The notes beneath the pieces are model-generated. The model worked only from the letters and a program-made list of their open reading frames with translations. It searched no databases and was not told the origin of the DNA. The translations under genes were made by a program, and so were the position numbers. This document shows positions 1 through 7,321 of a stretch of 10,049 bases of DNA, piece by piece. Position 1 is the stretch's first letter. Each line of letters opens with the position of its first letter. The DNA comes from Gracilaria caudata (Eukaryota > Rhodophyta > Florideophyceae > Gracilariales > Gracilariaceae): assembly GCA_030374735.1 (NCBI GenBank), contig JASCIV010000935.1:1-10049 (forward strand), written 5' to 3'.

Positions 1-10
1 CCCCCCCCCC
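1..10. repeat. poly-C tract at window edge
   Basis: Ten consecutive C residues open the window. It may be a real homopolymer or an artefact of a contig end; one window cannot separate these. No telomeric repeat follows it. Confidence 0.6.
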
Positions 11-219
11 TCCATTTATGATTGACTAAAATGTAGTTTTGCATGTACAGAGGATCAAGCCCTAACCCCATAAGGTTTGAAAGGGCGGAAGCGTTGAGCA
101 TTTTCAGGCATCACGCCCGGTTCAACCCCAGTTTTCGAAGGTATTTTCTTCTCATATATTTATTTCTCTCTCTCTGTATTTATGGTGCTATTGGACAAGG
201 TGTATGTGATGGATTCTAC

Positions 220-274
220 ACATGAAGTTCAATTGTGATACCCTTGCCAAGGGTATCACAATTGAACTCCATGT
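220..274. repeat. 55-bp near-perfect palindrome (27-bp arms, 1-base centre)
   Basis: Positions 220-246 are the reverse complement of 248-274, with C247 as centre. I checked each pair and found one mismatch (225 against 269). As RNA or single-stranded DNA it would form a very stable hairpin. It is far longer than chance predicts. It could be a miniature inverted-repeat element, an inverted duplication arising at replication, or the precursor of a small RNA. Confidence 0.9.
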
Positions 275-275
275 A

Positions 276-290
276 CCAAGGGTCCCTTGG
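276..290. repeat. 15-bp palindrome adjacent to the large hairpin
   Basis: CCAAGGG, then T, then CCCTTGG: perfect 7-bp arms with a one-base centre. It starts two bases after the 220-274 palindrome and reuses the same CAAGGG/CCCTTG core found at the tip of that hairpin, so the two may be related by duplication. Confidence 0.85.
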
Positions 291-512
291 GCAGCACAGC
301 TCTCCCGGAATTTTCCCTTCAAAGCCTGTAACAAGAGCTTCGCTTGGAGACGGTGCTCTACTCTTCTCCTTCTTCTCTTTCGGGCGCATGATTGTTCTAT
401 TTTAAAGTTACCGTGATGGGTGTTCATTGGGGAATCCATTCGTATTCAGAAAGCTTTCCTGTCCAATTCCAGACATATTCGCTACTCTGCTCCACTGTCC
501 ATGACCGACTGA

Positions 513-671
513 TATCGTCTGGAGCCCAGAGCGTATAACGTCAGACCCTTAGATCGCACTCTGGAGACCTGCGAAGAGCTGATGGGTAACTACAGCAGGA
601 TAATTAGACTCGTCACTCAAGATGAAGACGGGAAAGTAAGGTTGGACGCTACCCAGTTGAGACTCGATTGA
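513..671 (+). other. short open segment, possible decayed coding remnant
   Basis: Between in-frame stops at 510-512 and 669-671 there is a 52-codon open stretch with a mixed, protein-like composition (for example ETCEELMGNYSRII, from about 564). It begins without a well-placed ATG, matches no family I know, and its neighbourhood in all frames is full of stops. Such a stretch can occur by chance. Confidence 0.15.
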
Positions 672-717
672 CTTTGAAAGGGAAGCTGATATCGTGTTCC
701 TGTCAGTAATACCAGAC

Positions 718-741
718 ATCATCATGATCATCATCATGATC
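718..741. repeat. perfect 12-bp tandem duplication
   Basis: ATCATCATGATC occurs twice head to tail (718-729 and 730-741). It is made of CAT/ATC trinucleotides and includes the dyad GATCATCATCATGATC. It is probably a small slippage-type repeat. Confidence 0.85.
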
Positions 742-926
742 CCCCTCGTGGAGTCTGTAAATGTTCGGTGCTGACTGGCTGTTAACGCTGTGCAAGGCGA
801 ATTTATACTACCATATGTAATTTAGGTTACAGAGGATTCTCAATATAGATAGAGATGTCCAGCTTGACTAGGCCGGAGGCTGAACATTATAATGAAGTTG
901 ATGATTCTTAGGTCAAGAGAACTTGA

Positions 927-1046
927 ATTAAGCAATTCAGTGAGATACTGACAAAAGCCGGAACTGTTCTGGATGCTTGTAGCAGGCTATTGGAACTGCT
1001 GTATTCCAAGGGAATAGAAGAAGTCAAGGAACCCCCCGGGGGTTAA
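927..1046 (+). other. short open segment, possible decayed coding remnant
   Basis: Thirty-nine sense codons lie between stops at 924-926 and 1044-1046. The translation includes AGTVLDACSRLLELLYSKG, an amphipathic-helix-like run. There is no start codon in a sensible place and no family match. The C/G palindrome at 1030-1044 forms its end. It could be a fragment of an old gene or transposon, or chance. Confidence 0.15.
1030..1044. repeat. 15-bp C/G palindrome
   Basis: AACCCCC, then C, then GGGGGTT: perfect 7-bp arms around a single central base. It has the same geometry as the palindromes at 276-290, 5088-5102 and 9515-9529. Confidence 0.8.
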
Positions 1047-1465
1047 AGGGCAACACTAACCTTCACCATAGTCTGGAAAGCAGCGCTGGAGTGGATCCAA
1101 CATAGGCTCCGATCTGAACTACATTCAAGGCGCATACCATGTGGACGAGTCCAGAAATTGGGGCAAGAAAGAAGGCTATCCCTCATACCCTTGTACTGAA
1201 TCAGTGCTGTCGTGAAGGCGAGAGGGTAAGGTTAAGACTCTTTAGGCTATAAGGATAACCTTCTAATCCTTTACCCTTATAATTGTGTGACGAAGCTTTT
1301 TTTCCCTGTAGAAATTTACCTTCGTAGGACACAAGAGAAAATCGAGTCAGCAAGGTTTCTTCGTTCATCAATCGACGGTGGCCGTCTGCACAGAGTCTGC
1401 CATCGAGCCATGACAAGCGCCGTGTTTTGATCGATCGAGGGTTCTTTCCTTCGCTGTGGAGATTT

Positions 1466-1503
1466 ATTGGTTGAAGAGCGTAAGTTCCATAACTTCAACC
1501 AAT
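1466..1503. repeat. hairpin with perfect 11-bp arms
   Basis: ATTGGTTGAAG at 1466-1476 is the exact reverse complement of 1493-1503, leaving a 16-base loop. It lies about 350 bp upstream of the dehydrogenase ATG. The ATTGG/CCAAT ends are CCAAT-box-like, but nothing shows they are used as promoter elements. Confidence 0.7.
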
Positions 1504-1590
1504 GGGATCCCCATACGCAGGGGCCTTCTCCACCGTACACTGCTCTCCGCAGCATTGAGCTTGCACTCGAGCCAGAACTAGCTAAATAAA

Positions 1591-1606
1591 GCGATCCCTG
1601 GATCGC
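1591..1606. repeat. short perfect hairpin GCGATCC/GGATCGC
   Basis: Seven-base arms (1591-1597 and 1600-1606) with a 2-base loop. Flanking AGCTAAAT and ATTTGAGCT segments can extend the stem imperfectly. It lies about 240 bp upstream of the ATG at 1849. Function unknown. Confidence 0.6.
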
Positions 1607-1848
1607 GTGTATTTGAGCTAACCTTGTATGCGGACTAGCCCTTCAGACTCATTCTTGCATTGCCGATCGCGGCGTATTTCCAAGACAACCCGTTTGAAGT
1701 TTCTTTTTCTTTACCTCATATCCGTTAGTGCTACTGAGTTGATAGTAGGCACACAAGTTTGTCATCTCTTTCTACTCCCCGTTCCTCCCTCCAAGCAAAT
1801 CCTACAGATCGACACTGGTTGAATACGTTCCGAAGCACTTGAATCGTC

Positions 1849-2949
1849 ATGTCGTTGCTTTCCCGTGTTGCTGTTACCGGAGCGCGTCTGGGCCGCGCTA
1901 TGTCTACAACAGCAGCCCCGGTCCGCGTTGGAATTATCGGTGCTGGTCGTATTGGCCAGGTTCATGCCAAGGCGATTACCGCCATGCACGGTGCAGAGGT
2001 TGCTACCATCGCCGATCCGTTCGAAAAGTTCGGTTTGGCCGCAGCGGAAACATTCAACACCAAGTATACTCCGAATTGGGAAGATATGCTTTCTGACGAA
2101 ACAATTGATGGCATCGTCATTGGATCACCCACTCCCTTCCATGCCGAACAAATCGTTAAGAGTGCGGAAGCCGGGAAGGCAATCATGTGCGAGAAGCCCA
2201 TCTCCAATGATCTTGCCACTATCGACAAATGCCTTGATGTTGTCGAGAAGACGAATGCCCGTTTGCTTATCGGATTCCAGCGCCGCTTCGATGCTAACTT
2301 CATGGAAGTGAGCAAGCAAGTGAGCGATGGAAGTATTGGTGAGGTGCGAATGTTTCAGATAAACTCTCGTGATCCTGCTCCGCCACCAGCTGAATACCTA
2401 GCCAATTCTGGAGGTATCTTCCTTGATATGATGAGCCACGACTTCGACCAGGCCAGATTCTGCACCGGTGCTGAAATCGAAGAAGTTTTCGTCGCTGGAA
2501 AGGCATTCGAAGAGGCTGCGCAACAGGCAAATGACTTGGATACTGTTCTCGTCATGCTCAAGATGTCTAACGGCGCAATTGGTACCATTGGTAACTCTCG
2601 TCGATGTGCTTACGGATATGATCAACGCATTGAAGTGTTCGGTAGCACAGGAATGCTCTCCAGCAACAATAGAACCCCCCATACCGTCAACATCAGCAAT
2701 GAAAGTTCCGTTTCTTCCCCACTCCCCTATTCGTTCTTCATGGACAGGTATGCCCTTGCCTATTCAGGTGTCATGGAAGCGTTCGTAAAGATGATTCGTG
2801 AAGGTACACCACCTCCAGTCACAGGTGCGGATGGTCGGGCACCTATTGTAGCTGCAATGGCTGCCAACAAATCTATCAAAGAAGGTCGCCCGGTTCGTCT
2901 GGCAGAAGTAGATATTGTAGACGCCTCTGCGCAATCAGCCCAAGCCTAG
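1849..2949 (+). CDS. Gfo/Idh/MocA oxidoreductase, inositol 2-dehydrogenase (IolG)-like, probably mitochondrial
   Basis: The 366-residue protein probably oxidises myo-inositol or a related polyol/sugar with NAD(P)+, the first step of inositol breakdown. Residues 26-50 form the Rossmann nucleotide-binding start (VGIIGAGRIG, G31-x-G33-x2-G36). E115-K116-P117 is the family EKP motif with the catalytic lysine. F191-L-D193 followed by H197-D198-F-D200 reproduces the IolG catalytic D-x3-H arrangement. The C-terminal alpha/beta domain includes IEVFGSTG (about 261-268). Residues 1-25, MSLLSRVAVTGARLGRAMST onward, are rich in Arg, Ser and Ala and have no acidic residue before the fold begins, as in a mitochondrial presequence; bacterial homologues lack this. 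The chosen ATG has G at -3, and the frame is intron-free. The next gene on the same strand starts about 580 bp on, so transcription is probably independent. Related MocA-family enzymes acting on other sugars cannot be excluded; the family call is firm, the substrate less so. Confidence 0.88.
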   Translation: MSLLSRVAVTGARLGRAMSTTAAPVRVGIIGAGRIGQVHAKAITAMHGAEVATIADPFEKFGLAAAETFNTKYTPNWEDMLSDETIDGIVIGSPTPFHAEQIVKSAEAGKAIMCEKPISNDLATIDKCLDVVEKTNARLLIGFQRRFDANFMEVSKQVSDGSIGEVRMFQINSRDPAPPPAEYLANSGGIFLDMMSHDFDQARFCTGAEIEEVFVAGKAFEEAAQQANDLDTVLVMLKMSNGAIGTIGNSRRCAYGYDQRIEVFGSTGMLSSNNRTPHTVNISNESSVSSPLPYSFFMDRYALAYSGVMEAFVKMIREGTPPPVTGADGRAPIVAAMAANKSIKEGRPVRLAEVDIVDASAQSAQA

Positions 2950-3532
2950 ACTTGCATAGCTGTTTAACTCCCTACGCTTGTCGTTGATCTGCGTTTTCGT
3001 AAAAGTCCAATTGCACTTGCTGCCAGTCCCACGGTACAGCTTTTTCGTCCTGCTATGAGTTTGTACCTTCAATCCATCTCATAAAGGTTTCCGAGGACTT
3101 CTGAAAGCACATGAGACCTATGATAGAAGACATTGGTATTCAGAACGAGCGTGTAAGCAGATCACAAATCACGTGTATGTTACTCAGCATTGCCCTGAAT
3201 TGACTTCACATTGCTCGCTAGATTGTAAAGCGAAGTAAGTCCTAAGCATCTGTGCATGAAGCAGTCACCCAACCAGCATTGAATTGTACACTCCACGACA
3301 AAAGAAAGCAAACAGGGGCATTCAGAACACCCATCCCTTTGTACTCTTCAACCACGGGGAATATATGTGTCACGAGTCCTTGTCAGCACGAAGGTCAAGT
3401 ATAAAACCTTTCCCACTTTACTCCACCTTTAGCCGCTCACCGCTTTCACTTCTAATACAGCATACGATTTTCAACACGAAGCGAGCGGGCACTTTCATTC
3501 ACTTCAAAGCTACTGGCTTCGACTATACAGAG
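2950..3532. other. intergenic region: 3' flank of dehydrogenase, promoter of secreted-protein gene
   Basis: No gene is supported. No canonical AATAAA signal was seen just after the stop at 2949. The right part carries the TATA box at 3400-3406. The frame of the next gene is open upstream through this region from about 3284 and contains one in-frame ATG at 3365, so an N-terminally extended product is formally possible. Confidence 0.6.
3400..3406 (+). promoter_or_regulatory. TATA box
   Basis: TATAAAA lies 127 bp before the ATG at 3533, followed by pyrimidine-rich sequence (CTTTCCCACTTTACTCC). With initiation about 30 bp downstream, the 5' UTR would be about 100 bases. This supports the start at 3533 and argues against the in-frame ATG at 3365, which lies upstream of the box. 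Confidence 0.5.
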
Positions 3533-4807
3533 ATGGGATATGTTAAACTGTTATTCTTGGTTCTGACCTTCAATCATGTTTTCGCTCAAACTTTTTGCAC
3601 ATCAACCATTGATCTCGAAACTTTTTTAACGAGGTCTTTTCGGGCTAACGTGGATCTCATACGTCTAGGGGTCCCATCCGAAATTGTCAAGAGATACTAC
3701 GACAAGGCAGTAATGGATATGACATTGACGTGCAATTGTTCATCTGCAACCATCGATGAAAATTGTGTTTCTTTGTTCTTTACGGAAACTATGGAAGTTG
3801 CTTACCTGAGAGATTTGCTCCAAATTGAGTCAGTTTCTGATGAAAGAAGAGATCGATTCGGGCTATTGCAGCCCAACCCCAAGTTCTTTCCACTGTTTAG
3901 AACAAACTTGACTCTCCATGGTTTATCTCTCTCGCAAACAGAAGAACTTAACAAGGATCTGAATCATCTTCTTCTGAATTCTCAGTCTGTGGTCAGCATC
4001 CAATCACGATATTGGCAGAGATCTCGGTTTCCCTCGGACGAAGAATTCTTTCAGGATACGTTTGAAGCTCAAAAAGCAGCATGTGATGTTTATCAAGATA
4101 TCACCAACCTGACAAACCTCACATTTCCTGCGTGGGCAGCAACAGCTTACGTCATTGGTCTTGTTCTCGAAGTTCGCGCAGCTCAAGGAAACGAAACAGC
4201 GGCGATGATGATGCTGGCAAATCACACATCTCTTGTTTTCAACGGAGTACGATGTTACCGCGTCAGTGGATCTCAGTTGGAATATCCAGTGAGCAAAATG
4301 GAGCAGTATATGATGACCGCGAAAAGGCTACTCGACGAAACGAACAGGATCTTTAAGCCGGATCTGCGCGATATTCGTATGCTTTCTTCGGCTCCCTCTG
4401 CGTACTACTCTGATTTGGTGACCACTCTTTCGTCTCTCAGGTCCAGTGGAGACAGTGAAACTGTACTAATTACTGACGGAAAAATAACTCGACTAGAATC
4501 GGTGAATGATACTCTACAAGTGGACTTGCCCAACATCGAGCTCACAAGCCCAACCAATATGCGGCCAGAATGTCCTGACGGGTATATTTTGGCGTCAAGG
4601 GCCGTGCCTGTAGTGAGCATGGATGAGCTATGCTGTTCGGAGAAATGTGAGTTTGCCGAACTGTCTTTAGTAGATCCATTTGCTTTCGCGATCAACCAAG
4701 AACGCTGCTGTGGACTCTGCAACTATTTGGAATGTACCGACCACAATCTCCTTCCGGAATCAACACCACTCAAGTACACTGGAACGCCTACGTTAATTTC
4801 CATCTAG
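3533..4807 (+). CDS. secreted cysteine-rich glycoprotein, unknown function
   Basis: I do not recognise this 424-residue protein. It begins with a textbook signal peptide: MGYVK, a hydrophobic core LLFLVLTF, and likely cleavage after NHVFA at residue 18. The body has seven N-glycosylation sequons (N68, N125, N192, N195, N220, N230, N325) and 14 cysteines. Eight of these cluster at the C-terminus (C347, C367, C368, C372, C392, C393, C396, C401) with two CC pairs, suggesting a compact disulfide-bonded module. No second transmembrane helix or GPI-type hydrophobic tail is visible: the end is polar (TPLKYTGTPTLISI). It is therefore probably exported or wall-associated. The start is chosen for the signal peptide and the TATA box upstream; the frame stays open upstream with an ATG at 3365, but that would bury the signal peptide. 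The reading frame is real beyond doubt; its function is not inferable. Confidence 0.85.
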   Translation: MGYVKLLFLVLTFNHVFAQTFCTSTIDLETFLTRSFRANVDLIRLGVPSEIVKRYYDKAVMDMTLTCNCSSATIDENCVSLFFTETMEVAYLRDLLQIESVSDERRDRFGLLQPNPKFFPLFRTNLTLHGLSLSQTEELNKDLNHLLLNSQSVVSIQSRYWQRSRFPSDEEFFQDTFEAQKAACDVYQDITNLTNLTFPAWAATAYVIGLVLEVRAAQGNETAAMMMLANHTSLVFNGVRCYRVSGSQLEYPVSKMEQYMMTAKRLLDETNRIFKPDLRDIRMLSSAPSAYYSDLVTTLSSLRSSGDSETVLITDGKITRLESVNDTLQVDLPNIELTSPTNMRPECPDGYILASRAVPVVSMDELCCSEKCEFAELSLVDPFAFAINQERCCGLCNYLECTDHNLLPESTPLKYTGTPTLISI

Positions 4808-5292
4808 AACGCAACCATATTCCTTATTACTGCGCTTGATGACAGCTCTTGCCACAAACTGACAGATCCCAGACATCACCCCCCTAACGGAACCGACTGA
4901 TACATCATGAGGATGATATCAGCCTCTCTGAGTGAACATTTATGATGGAACTCAATGACAAAGGTCAGCTTCGCATATAGATCGAATATCAGGATATCCG
5001 TTGCGTTAAGTCTACCCTTTAATATGCATTCAATGCCTATAGAGAAATAATTTATTTATTTTGCGTAAGTTACTGTAGTAGGTAAGGGTTACGAATCGTA
5101 ACGTGGTAGCGTTCTAACCCTAGAAAAGACTCAGCTTTTCACCCCACATTGGACTGATCACCTCGCCGCACCCCAATCTTAACCTCGACTTGCTGGCAGT
5201 GTGAAGATACTTTTGCACAATTGTACGCAGTTCAATCTTCCCCTCCGTACGACTCTTCTGTGGAGTATAGACCTGCATTCATTCTTCCCGGA
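4808..5292. other. intergenic region with palindrome and short repeats
   Basis: No gene is supported. An A/T-rich run (about 5045-5062) is followed by TACTGTAGTAGGTAAGGG, a 15-bp palindrome (5088-5102) and GTGGTAGCGTTC (5103-5114), the last recurring at 9213-9224. The frame of the following gene is open back to about 5200, but without ATG before 5293. No unambiguous TATA box was seen. Confidence 0.6.
5088..5102. repeat. 15-bp palindrome GTTACGA-A-TCGTAAC
   Basis: Perfect 7-bp arms around one central base. It is followed directly by the GTGGTAGCGTTC repeat and preceded by TACTGTAG, two motifs that recur near the right end, so it may be a degenerate copy of the small repeat family there. Confidence 0.8.
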
Positions 5293-6183
5293 ATGGCTTT
5301 TATCACCGCGTTGCCCGTTGGTAGCAAAGGCGCTTCTACAACCCTCCGCCCCTCGTTTGTGTGCAACCATGTGGTATCCCACAGTTCCTTCGCTGCATAC
5401 AATACCCCGCGCATGGGCTATGGAGACTACAGCTACAGCACGGACAAGACGAAAGGTCATGTAAATCAATACTACGTTGACAAGTTCCGCATAGCAACCG
5501 ATTTTTCGAAGGGGATTCCTGGCAGCGCTGCAGACGCTGTGCTCGGTCGAGACCAGAAGGGTCGTGTCTTGGTGCCTTCCCAAGGTATATCACAGCCAAC
5601 TGACCCAGCTCTGCCACCTCGCGATGAAGACGTTATTCCAGACCCTCGTATTGCTGAAGCGGAAGGCGTTCTATACCCATGGGATCCCAACTACGTTGAC
5701 CCCAAGTTTGCTCCGGGAACCTTTGCGGACTGCGACAGCGATGCAGTTGCAGATGATGCCTTTCAGAAGTTCCGTTCTTCGGTTGCTGAGCAGCGAACCT
5801 CAGCCTTGACCGCCATGGACTTTGGTGCCGTGGCGCGTAAACAACGCATCAGAGCTGGTTTAGATGAGAAGTATTTGTTGTGTCTTGATGGCGCTCTTGA
5901 TGCAGCTTATGCACGTCTACAAGATATCGCAGATCCGATGATGTTCACACCATATGGAGAACCACAAACCGAGATTCCTGGTCAACCTTTCACTCCTAGC
6001 GTAGGCGCAATGGACTTCCAGACCACTGCTGGAGAAAAGATCAACTTCTGGAAAACTGAGTCAAGTGCTGATACCCCATACAAGAGGCCCTCGGGAGCTA
6101 ACACGCCGGAGTTACCGTACAACGTGAGTCCAACTGTAGATGAGATGAAGGAAGCTCAGAAGGCTCGCGGTATTCTTCCTTGA
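5293..6183 (+). CDS. putative phycobilisome gamma-subunit / rod linker protein, plastid-targeted
   Basis: The 296-residue protein resembles, from my knowledge of the family, the nuclear-encoded gamma subunits of red algal phycoerythrin, which sit in phycobilisome rods as linkers and carry covalent bilins. Family-like features are the N-terminal block MGYGDYSYSTDKTKGHVNQY (41-60) followed by YVDKFR, the stretch VLYPWDPNYVDPKF (126-139), the helical segment around LLCLDGALDAAYARL (195-209), and a Pro/Thr-rich C-terminal half ending in ARGILP. Residues 1-40, starting MAF and containing many Ser/Thr and no acidic residue, fit a rhodophyte plastid transit peptide whose mature product would start near residue 41. 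There are only three cysteines (C24, C147, C197), so at most C147 and C197 could bind bilin in the mature form. The ATG has G at -3 and G at +4; no earlier in-frame ATG exists in the open stretch. The frame is intron-free. Another phycobilisome linker or a photosystem-associated protein is the main alternative. Confidence 0.6.
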   Translation: MAFITALPVGSKGASTTLRPSFVCNHVVSHSSFAAYNTPRMGYGDYSYSTDKTKGHVNQYYVDKFRIATDFSKGIPGSAADAVLGRDQKGRVLVPSQGISQPTDPALPPRDEDVIPDPRIAEAEGVLYPWDPNYVDPKFAPGTFADCDSDAVADDAFQKFRSSVAEQRTSALTAMDFGAVARKQRIRAGLDEKYLLCLDGALDAAYARLQDIADPMMFTPYGEPQTEIPGQPFTPSVGAMDFQTTAGEKINFWKTESSADTPYKRPSGANTPELPYNVSPTVDEMKEAQKARGILP

Positions 6184-6678
6184 TTGTTTTATTGAATTAT
6201 ACCTTTCAACAGTTTTTTTCATAAACGTAAAAGCGGTATTGACACAGTTGGGTGTGGAATGAGTGGTTGCTTTTGCCAGGATTGTCTTTGGTCTACGATC
6301 GAATTGCTTTCTGAAGATCAAAGTTTAATATGATCAACGAAGCAATTATAAAGGAAAGGTTACTTGAAGACTCTCTGTGGCAATCCACGACATATTCATA
6401 TATGAAAGCTTTACAGCCTCGTCCTTCTCTTACTCCGCTGAGAGGGTCATGTACAAGGGTGTGAGCAACGAACTTTAGTACTTTTTCCACTAGTGTCAAA
6501 AGCGCGAGTTCTTGAGAAATGGGGCATCGACGAGGTCCGATGCACGTCTTTCCCGAGGCCGTGTCGCCGCCCGGCGAACGCGTGTACGGATTCCTCTCAG
6601 GTCCCCGAATTAACTTTACGATTATGGCTGCTCTTGCGTTCAGAAGAAAAAAGCCCTTGACACGAAGCTTCGCAACCA
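6184..6678. other. intergenic region, no gene supported
   Basis: This lies between the linker gene stop and the 3' end of the minus-strand retroelement. A minus-strand frame spans 6293-6679 and a plus-strand frame 6519-6764, but neither has family motifs, and they overlap each other and the retroelement tail. The part around 6519-6615 is more G/C-rich than its surroundings. Nothing else distinctive was seen. Confidence 0.5.
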
Positions 6679-6693
6679 TTCTTCTTCTTCTTC
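6679..6693 (-). repeat. (GAA)5 tail of the retroelement
   Basis: Five TTC units on the plus strand, read as GAA on the element's strand, sit directly after AATAAA and about 48 bases after the stop codon. They account for the poly-leucine run in an overlapping plus-strand frame. Confidence 0.75.
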
Positions 6694-6699
6694 TTTATT
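6694..6699 (-). terminator. AATAAA polyadenylation signal of the retroelement
   Basis: TTTATT on the plus strand reads AATAAA on the minus strand, about 42 bases after the reverse-transcriptase stop codon and directly before the GAA repeats. This order (stop, AATAAA, simple-repeat tail) supports the assignment of the element's 3' end. Confidence 0.5.
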
Positions 6700-6740
6700 G
6701 TGGAAGTTGTGCTCTAATTCCTAACACAACCAAGCAGCAC

Positions 6741-7178
6741 CTAAATGTACTTCTCTCTCCTTAAAAAGGCCAGAAATCGACGTGGCGCTTCCAATATTAA
6801 ATCTCTAAGTGACTTTTGGCGGTACTCTCGACGACCGCGAAAGATTTCGCGTCGGCTCGCAGTTGTCAAAAGACAACGAAATACAACGTGCTCGCAGTCT
6901 TTTGTGACTCGTAGCGCACAATCACAACGCAGCATCTTGTTCTCTAGGTAGCTCGCTACCGGGTGCAGCCTAGGCGTGTGTCCAGTGTAGAACTGTGCTA
7001 GAGTAACTTCCGCAGCCCGCGAACGATTGTAATCCTCTCTGCTTTCGTCGTCCTCTGGAAGTAATACTCTATTACCTTGATTCAACCGTAACGCAGCCTT
7101 AACATCCAGCAAATCGTGTTCGACTTTCACCTGGTCGTCATTCGCAACCATTATATCCTCGTTACCGAAGAGTCTTCG
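6741..7178 (-). pseudogene. reverse transcriptase C-terminal fragment (zinc-knuckle tail) of a non-LTR element
   Basis: The frame is open from 7178; its first ATG is at 7151, giving 136 residues. Counting from that methionine, SRAAEVTLAQFYTGHTPRL (about 44-61) matches the conserved 'TGH' segment that follows the polymerase/RNase H region in LINE proteins. It is followed by a Cys/His cluster C76-x-C78 ... C86-E-H88-x4-C93, as in the zinc-binding tail (family pattern C-x-C ... E-x2-H-x4-C), then a basic helical end. GNED just before the methionine could be the remnant of an RNase H 'GNE-x-D' motif, but that is weak. It lacks the polymerase core and its true N-terminus, so it is not a functional gene. 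It lies 171 bp downstream of, and in the same orientation as, the acetyltransferase gene. Confidence 0.65.
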
Positions 7179-7321
7179 TTACCATGATGTTGGAAAACTG
7201 CGACATGACGTCCATAAGGTATGTACAGGTAGGAGTAGTGGCAGCATAAAGTTCAATATCGGTCACCTCTTCTGCGAATCCTTCTCAAAACCTCGATGTG
7301 CAAGAGATCAGTACCTAGTGT

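Larger units (their letters stand above)
1..1848. other. gene-poor region with palindromes upstream of the dehydrogenase gene
   Basis: No frame here looks like a real gene: open segments are short, low in complexity or without recognisable motifs. The stretch contains a large hairpin (220-274), a second palindrome (276-290), a 12-bp tandem duplication (718-741), a C/G palindrome (1030-1044), two hairpins close to the next gene (1466-1503, 1591-1606) and two short open segments that may be decayed coding (513-671, 927-1046). No clear TATA box precedes the gene at 1849; pyrimidine-rich sequence lies at about 1695-1715 and 1768-1795 and may belong to its promoter or 5' UTR. Confidence 0.6.
6679..7178 (-). 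mobile_element. 3' end of a LINE-like (non-LTR) retroelement
   Basis: Reading the minus strand, a reverse-transcriptase-type C-terminal tail ends at a stop at 6741-6743. Then comes a short 3' UTR, AATAAA (6699-6694), and five GAA units (6693-6679). Simple-repeat tails of this kind are typical 3' termini of several non-LTR clades. The upstream part, including the polymerase core, is not visible: a stop lies in frame at 7179-7181 and a host-type gene ends at 7322. The element is therefore 5'-truncated to about 0.5 kb, the usual fate of LINE insertions. The 5' boundary is approximate, and target-site duplications were not identified. Confidence 0.6.

Noticed and set aside
43..225. 60-codon plus-strand frame with a hydrophobic segment
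   Set aside because: Short, at the window edge, no family match, and its hydrophobic run comes from a TTCTC/ATTTATTT-rich stretch.
3284..3532. Upstream in-frame extension of the secreted-protein gene
   Set aside because: It starts at a non-ATG codon; the in-frame ATG at 3365 precedes the TATA box and would bury the signal peptide.
5221..5292. Upstream extension of the linker gene
   Set aside because: It begins at TTG; the first ATG at 5293 has a good context and starts a plausible transit peptide.
6293..6679. 128-codon minus-strand frame beyond the retroelement tail
   Set aside because: It starts within or after the GAA repeat, past the element's 3' end, and carries no motif.
6519..6764. 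Plus-strand frame with a signal-peptide-like stretch (basic residues then ILLLLLY)
   Set aside because: The leucine run is the plus-strand reading of the retroelement's (GAA)5 tail, and the frame runs into the retroelement; there is no conserved domain.
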